Assembly (NCBI RefSeq): GCF_001858325.1
Contig: NZ_MBPP01000006.1
Location: 1 to 64,000, forward strand
Length of the DNA: 64,000 bases
Source of the DNA: Marinobacter sp. AC-23
GTDB lineage: Bacteria > Pseudomonadota > Gammaproteobacteria > Pseudomonadales > Oleiphilaceae
Reading direction: 5' to 3'
The first letter of the stretch is position 1, and each line of letters begins with the position of its first letter. The notes under the pieces were generated by a model. That model had not been told where the DNA came from, made no database searches, and saw only the letters and a list, made by a program, of their open reading frames with translations. The position numbers were made by a program, and so were the translations under genes. Below, in pieces: positions 60,431 through 64,000 of this stretch.

Positions 60431-61858
60431 TCACTGGGTTGGGCCGACAAATCGGCTTTCGGTTTCCAGCTTCAGCGAAGCGTCCGTTTCAGACTGTGCA
60501 TGGAAGATAATTTCATTGTTTGATTGCGGGATAGACTCGGGAGGTACATCCACGACGGTAGGCAGTGAGCGGTTTTCACCGCTGTTTACGGTTACTTGGA
60601 CCTCAGTCAGGATGCGAATATCTTCCATGCCTTCAACAGAAAAGGTAAAGGTCTGCGGCACCTCCGACATATTGACGATTTTCAAGGTATACGAGTTTTC
60701 GATTCGCCCCTCACCGTTGAAGCTGTACAGAGCACCTCGGTCCCGAAGAATATCCAGCTGGGCAGGCACACGCGTTGCTATTACGAAAATAATGGCGGAT
60801 ATCATGGCCGTTAATACGAGGCCATATCCAAATGTTCGTGGCCGCAGCAACTTTGACGGTTTGCCTTCCAGTTCGTTCTCGGTGGTGTAACGAATTAGCC
60901 CGCGAGGATAGTTCATTTTGTCCATGATTTCGTCGCACGCATCAATACAAAGTGCACAACCAATGCACTCATACTGCAGACCATCACGAATATCGATACC
61001 AGTAGGGCAAACATGTACACATTGCCCACAGTCTATGCAGTCGCCCAGTCCCACTTCATCAGGCTTCACTTCTTTTTTGCGACCACCGCGCGGCTCGCCG
61101 CGATTGGGGTCATAGGAAACGATACGGGTATTCGGATCAAACATCACAGACTGAAAGCGTGCATACGGGCACATATACAGGCATACCTGCTCTCGCATCC
61201 ATCCCGCGTTTAAATAGGTTGCTGCGGTGAAGAAAGCCACCCAAAAATAAGACCAGCCGTTAGCCTGAAAAGTGAGAATATCGGTAAGCAAATCCCGAAT
61301 CGGGTAGAAGTATCCAACGAATGTGAGCCCGGTCAGCAAGGCAATGATGAGCCAGGCCGTGTGTTTGGCCAATTTTTTTAGCACTTTCTCGGTGGAGTTC
61401 GGTGCCTTGTCTAACTTCATTCGCTTGTTACGGCTGCCCTCAATGCGCTCTTCCACCCACATGAAAATGAATGTCCACACGGTTTGAGGGCAGGTATAAC
61501 CACACCATACTCGACCAAACAGTGTGGTAATGAAGAACAGACCAAAGGCACAGATAATCAGCATGCCCGAGAGCAGAAAGAAATCCTTGGGGTAGAAGGT
61601 GGCGCCGTAAAGGTGAAACTCCCTGGCCGGCAGATCAAAGTGGATTAATGGAGCGCCGTCCAGTGTCAGCCAGACGAACAAAAAATACATGCCCATAAGA
61701 AGCAGTAGGCTGACAGTTCGAATACGTTGGAACAGTCCCGTTACTTCTTTGGCGTAGATTTTTTTCCTGCTGGCATAGAGTTCAACTGTTTTCGTTTTTT
61801 TCTCGCCCGGGGGCTCCGTGGAGGGATCGACCTGCGTGACAGGAATTTGATTACTCAT
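60431..61858 (-). CDS. ccoG: cbb3 oxidase accessory iron-sulfur protein CcoG
   Basis: A 475-residue membrane protein (RdxA/FixG). Helices, the redox segment WCGYTCPQTVWTFIF, and two ferredoxin-type clusters (CIDCGQCVHVCPTGIDIRDGLQYECIGC with CALCIDACDEIM); a C-terminal Ig-like periplasmic domain. Acts as a cupric reductase in cbb3 biogenesis. GGAGG immediately before the ATG. 128 nt after ccoP and the first gene of the ghis part. Confidence 0.95.
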   Translation of the reverse strand: MSNQIPVTQVDPSTEPPGEKKTKTVELYASRKKIYAKEVTGLFQRIRTVSLLLLMGMYFLFVWLTLDGAPLIHFDLPAREFHLYGATFYPKDFFLLSGMLIICAFGLFFITTLFGRVWCGYTCPQTVWTFIFMWVEERIEGSRNKRMKLDKAPNSTEKVLKKLAKHTAWLIIALLTGLTFVGYFYPIRDLLTDILTFQANGWSYFWVAFFTAATYLNAGWMREQVCLYMCPYARFQSVMFDPNTRIVSYDPNRGEPRGGRKKEVKPDEVGLGDCIDCGQCVHVCPTGIDIRDGLQYECIGCALCIDACDEIMDKMNYPRGLIRYTTENELEGKPSKLLRPRTFGYGLVLTAMISAIIFVIATRVPAQLDILRDRGALYSFNGEGRIENSYTLKIVNMSEVPQTFTFSVEGMEDIRILTEVQVTVNSGENRSLPTVVDVPPESIPQSNNEIIFHAQSETDASLKLETESRFVGPTQ

Positions 61859-61986
61859 GAATACCTCCAGGTGGAGTCATAAAGCGCGGAATGCATTGCG
61901 GCTATTGCAGATCTTTTCAAGCCTGTGCCCGCACGCAGACACAGGGTTGAACAGACCTTGCCGGGCCAAATGGCCCGGCTGGAACG

Positions 61987-62876
61987 TCAGTTAGACAGGC
62001 TGTAAACGTACGCAGCCAAAATCTGGATCTGATCTTCCGAGAGACGGCCACCTTGGGCTGGCATCTCGTTTTGTCGACCGTTAACCACGGTCTCCTTGAT
62101 CCATTTGTAGGTAGAACCATAGAGCCAGACGTTGTCGGTCAGATTCGGTGCACCCATGGCTTGCATGCCCTTAGCGTCTGGGCCGTGGCAGGCAACGCAG
62201 CCCTGGGCGAATACGGCTTTACCAGCTTCGCTGCCGCCGCATCTTTCTCACGACCACTGAAACTCAGTACATAGTTTACGACCTGATCGACCTGTTCATT
62301 GGTCATGTTAGGCATAACGCCTTTGGCAGGCATGTTGCCCTTGCGACCGTTGTGCAAGGTTTCCAGGATGGCATCCGGAGATCCACCCCAAAGCCAGTCG
62401 TCATCGGTCAGGTTGGGGAAGCCAACCTGACCGCGAGCCGCAGAGCCGTGGCACACAGAGCAGTTATTGGCGAACAGGCGCTGACCAATCTTCAGTGCGT
62501 CGTCGTTCGTTGCCAATTCAGGCACAGGGGTCTGGCCGTACTGAGCGTAGATTTCGCCGTATTTTTCATCAGCAGCTGCAACTTCCGCTTCCCACTGGTT
62601 GGTCGATGTCCAGTTTAACAGACCTTTGTAGTTACCCAAGCCCGGGTACAGAGCCAGGTAACCAAGGGCAAAAATACAAGTCGCTACATACAGGTAAAAC
62701 CACCACTTGGGCAGGGGGTTGTCATACTCTTCTATTCCGTCAAAAGAGTGGCCCGTAGTGCGTTCGGTTTCTGCATCGGTTGTCTGGCTCTTACGAGTGG
62801 CAAGCAACAGCCACCAGCAACCAAAGACTGTACCGAGCACGATCACACTGACCCAGATGCTCCAGAAGGTACTCAT
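61987..62876 (-). CDS. ccoP: cbb3 oxidase diheme subunit CcoP (frame-broken)
   Basis: Membrane-anchored diheme cytochrome c, 296 residues after repair. N-terminal helices, first heme site NNCSVCHGSAARGQVG with GNMPAKGVMPNM as the distal Met region; the second heme site (GCVACHGPDAKG) is only reached after restoring one base near 62226 (AAG GCT), giving KAGKAVFAQGCVACHG and a normal end (LSEDQIQILAAYVYSLSN). Passes electrons from c-type cytochromes to CcoO and CcoN. Confidence 0.94.
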
Positions 62877-63058
62877 TGTTTTTTCTCCGTTTTTTCCTGC
62901 TCAAGAGTACGCTTTTCCACCTCGTCATCTGCGAACGGCAGGTTGGCTGCTTCGTCGTTGGCTTTTTTGCGGTTGGCGCTAAACGCCCACCAGATGATGC
63001 CAATGAACACCGCTATCAAAATAAGCGTGTGAACGCCGCGTAACTCGTTAATATCCAT
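62873..63058 (-). CDS. ccoQ: cbb3 oxidase small subunit CcoQ
   Basis: A 61-residue single-helix protein (MDINELRGVHTLILIAVFIGIIWWAFSANRK) with a charged cytosolic tail (EVEKRTLEQEKTEKKQ). Start at ATG 63058, four nt after the ccoO stop codon; its own stop overlaps the ccoP start. Stabilises the complex. Confidence 0.92.
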   Translation of the reverse strand: MDINELRGVHTLILIAVFIGIIWWAFSANRKKANDEAANLPFADDEVEKRTLEQEKTEKKQ

Positions 63059-63062
63059 CAAA

Positions 63063-63671
63063 TCACCGTTTGTCTGAAAGTACGGTGCCCAGCTGTTGCA
63101 GGTATGCGACCAGGGCTTCGATTTCAAACTTGCCATCCAGATCATCCGCCGCACTGGCAATCTGATCTTCGGTGTAGGGGACACCCAGCGTTTTCATGGC
63201 TGAGAGTTTGGCCTCAGTCCCTTTGTGGTTCACTTTGTCCTCAAACAGCCATGGGAAGGCAGGCATGTTTGATTCGGGAACGACGCTGCGTGGGTTGAAC
63301 AGGTGCTGGCGTTGCCAGGCATCTGAGTACCGACCACCAACACGGGCCAGGTCTGGCCCCGTGCGTTTGGAGCCCCAAAGGAACGGGCGGTCGTAAACGA
63401 ACTCGCCGGCTACGGAATAGTGCCCGTAACGCTCAGTTTCTGCGCGAAAAGGGCGGATCTGTTGTGTATGACATACGTGACATCCTTCGCGGATGTAGAT
63501 ATCACGACCTTCTAACTCCAGTGCCGACAAAGGTTCAAGGCCTTCGATGGGTTCATTGACCGATTTCAGGAAAAAGAGTGGAACGACCTCCGCAAGAAAG
63601 CCACCGCTTATGGTCAGGATGATAAGCACTATCATCAGACCGATATTTTTTTCGACAATATCGTGTTTCAT
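63063..63671 (-). CDS. ccoO: cbb3 oxidase monoheme subunit CcoO
   Basis: A 202-residue membrane-anchored cytochrome c. One N-terminal helix ([25 protein letters not shown]), heme site [13 protein letters not shown], the blocks [37 protein letters not shown], and the distal Met in [13 protein letters not shown]. Intact frame. Part of ccoNOQP. Confidence 0.96.
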   Translation of the reverse strand: MKHDIVEKNIGLMIVLIILTISGGFLAEVVPLFFLKSVNEPIEGLEPLSALELEGRDIYIREGCHVCHTQQIRPFRAETERYGHYSVAGEFVYDRPFLWGSKRTGPDLARVGGRYSDAWQRQHLFNPRSVVPESNMPAFPWLFEDKVNHKGTEAKLSAMKTLGVPYTEDQIASAADDLDGKFEIEALVAYLQQLGTVLSDKR

Positions 63672-63685
63672 TTGCTCTCTCTCCG

Positions 63686-64000
63686 TTACGCCGCCTGAAC
63701 TGCCGCATTGTCCTGGGCAACCGCTTCTTTCTGGCGCACGGTCATGTAGACGTTATAGGCCATGAACAGCATGCCGCTGAGGAATATGACGCCACCGAGG
63801 AAGCGCACAAAATAACCCGGGTAAGATGCCTCAAGGGATTCAACGAAGCTGTAGGTAAGACTGCCGTCTTCGTTTACTGCGCGCCACATCAGGCCCTGCA
63901 TTATGCCGTTCACCCACATGGCTACGATATAAAGCACGGTACCAATCGTTGCGAGCCAGAAGTGCACGTTGATCATACTAACGCTGTACATTTCTTTCAG
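63686..64000 (-). CDS. ccoN: cbb3 oxidase catalytic subunit CcoN, C-terminal part
   Basis: Only the last 104 codons lie in the window ([41 protein letters not shown] to the stop). These are the final helices of the heme-copper oxidase subunit I of the cbb3 type. The catalytic metal ligands lie beyond the right edge. Followed 14 nt later by ccoO, so the operon is ccoNOQP. Confidence 0.93.
   Translation of the reverse strand: MKEMYSVSMINVHFWLATIGTVLYIVAMWVNGIMQGLMWRAVNEDGSLTYSFVESLEASYPGYFVRFLGGVIFLSGMLFMAYNVYMTVRQKEAVAQDNAAVQAA

Noticed and set aside
1..64000. CRISPR arrays, insertion sequences, integrases or prophage genes
   Set aside because: No regularly spaced repeats, transposase motifs, or phage genes were seen in any region.

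Overview
This window is chromosomal DNA of a heterotrophic gammaproteobacterium. Gene content and order (tRNA cluster-tig-clpP-clpX-lon-hupB-ppiD, a HexR-type Entner-Doudoroff block, a glycerol ABC system, a cbb3 oxidase cluster, FadL-type porins) look most like Marinobacter or a close marine relative. That placement is judged from translated sequence only; no database was searched. I see no phage, insertion sequence, integron or CRISPR array.

Layout. 1-2.6 kb: two divergent TPP riboswitches, one reading left into a truncated membrane protein, one reading right into a two-gene unit (SDR oxidoreductase plus flavin-dependent monooxygenase). 2.8-4.2 kb: a thioesterase and an unknown lipoprotein. 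4.3-8.5 kb: an aapJQMP-type amino-acid ABC operon. 8.5-12.5 kb (minus): ppiB-lpxH-mscK-like. 12.6-18 kb: glnS, cysS, glcB. 18.1-19.75 kb: folD, then tRNA-Pro, -Arg, -His and -Leu behind a strong promoter. 20-28.7 kb: tig, clpP, clpX, lon, hupB, ppiD. 28.7-36.1 kb: hexR divergent from zwf-pgl-eda, and pyk divergent from edd, so the oxidative-pentose/Entner-Doudoroff route is present as a set. 36.2-45.7 kb: a small UDG-fold gene, glpD and glpR (minus), then glpS-glpT-glpP-glpQ-DUF2160-glpV, an ATP-driven glycerol uptake system feeding GlpD. 45.8-53 kb: ogt, then a collinear envelope cluster exbB-exbD-exbD-C39 peptidase-beta-barrel-FadL-like porin-lipoprotein with no obvious named function. 53-55.4 kb (minus): a polysaccharide deacetylase, a DnaJ-related protein and a TetR regulator; then ttcA (plus). 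56.4-64 kb (minus): ccoN(partial)-ccoO-ccoQ-ccoP-ccoG-ccoH-ccoI-ccoS-TauE/SafE.

One property affects the whole annotation. Fourteen genes, including essential ones (glnS, lon), are broken by net loss of one or two bases, usually at a short G or C run, and each reads through to a full-length conserved protein if the bases are restored. I treat these as sequence errors, not pseudogenes, and annotate each as one gene with the break position noted.

The best leads for new biology are: the TPP-controlled SDR/flavin monooxygenase pair, whose leader shows a mutually exclusive Shine-Dalgarno switch; the ExbB/ExbD/ExbD-C39 peptidase-outer-membrane cluster; the glycerol importer, whose two ATPases carry complementary defects and so predict one canonical and one degenerate ATP site; and shared intergenic motifs linking hexR/zwf with pyk/edd.
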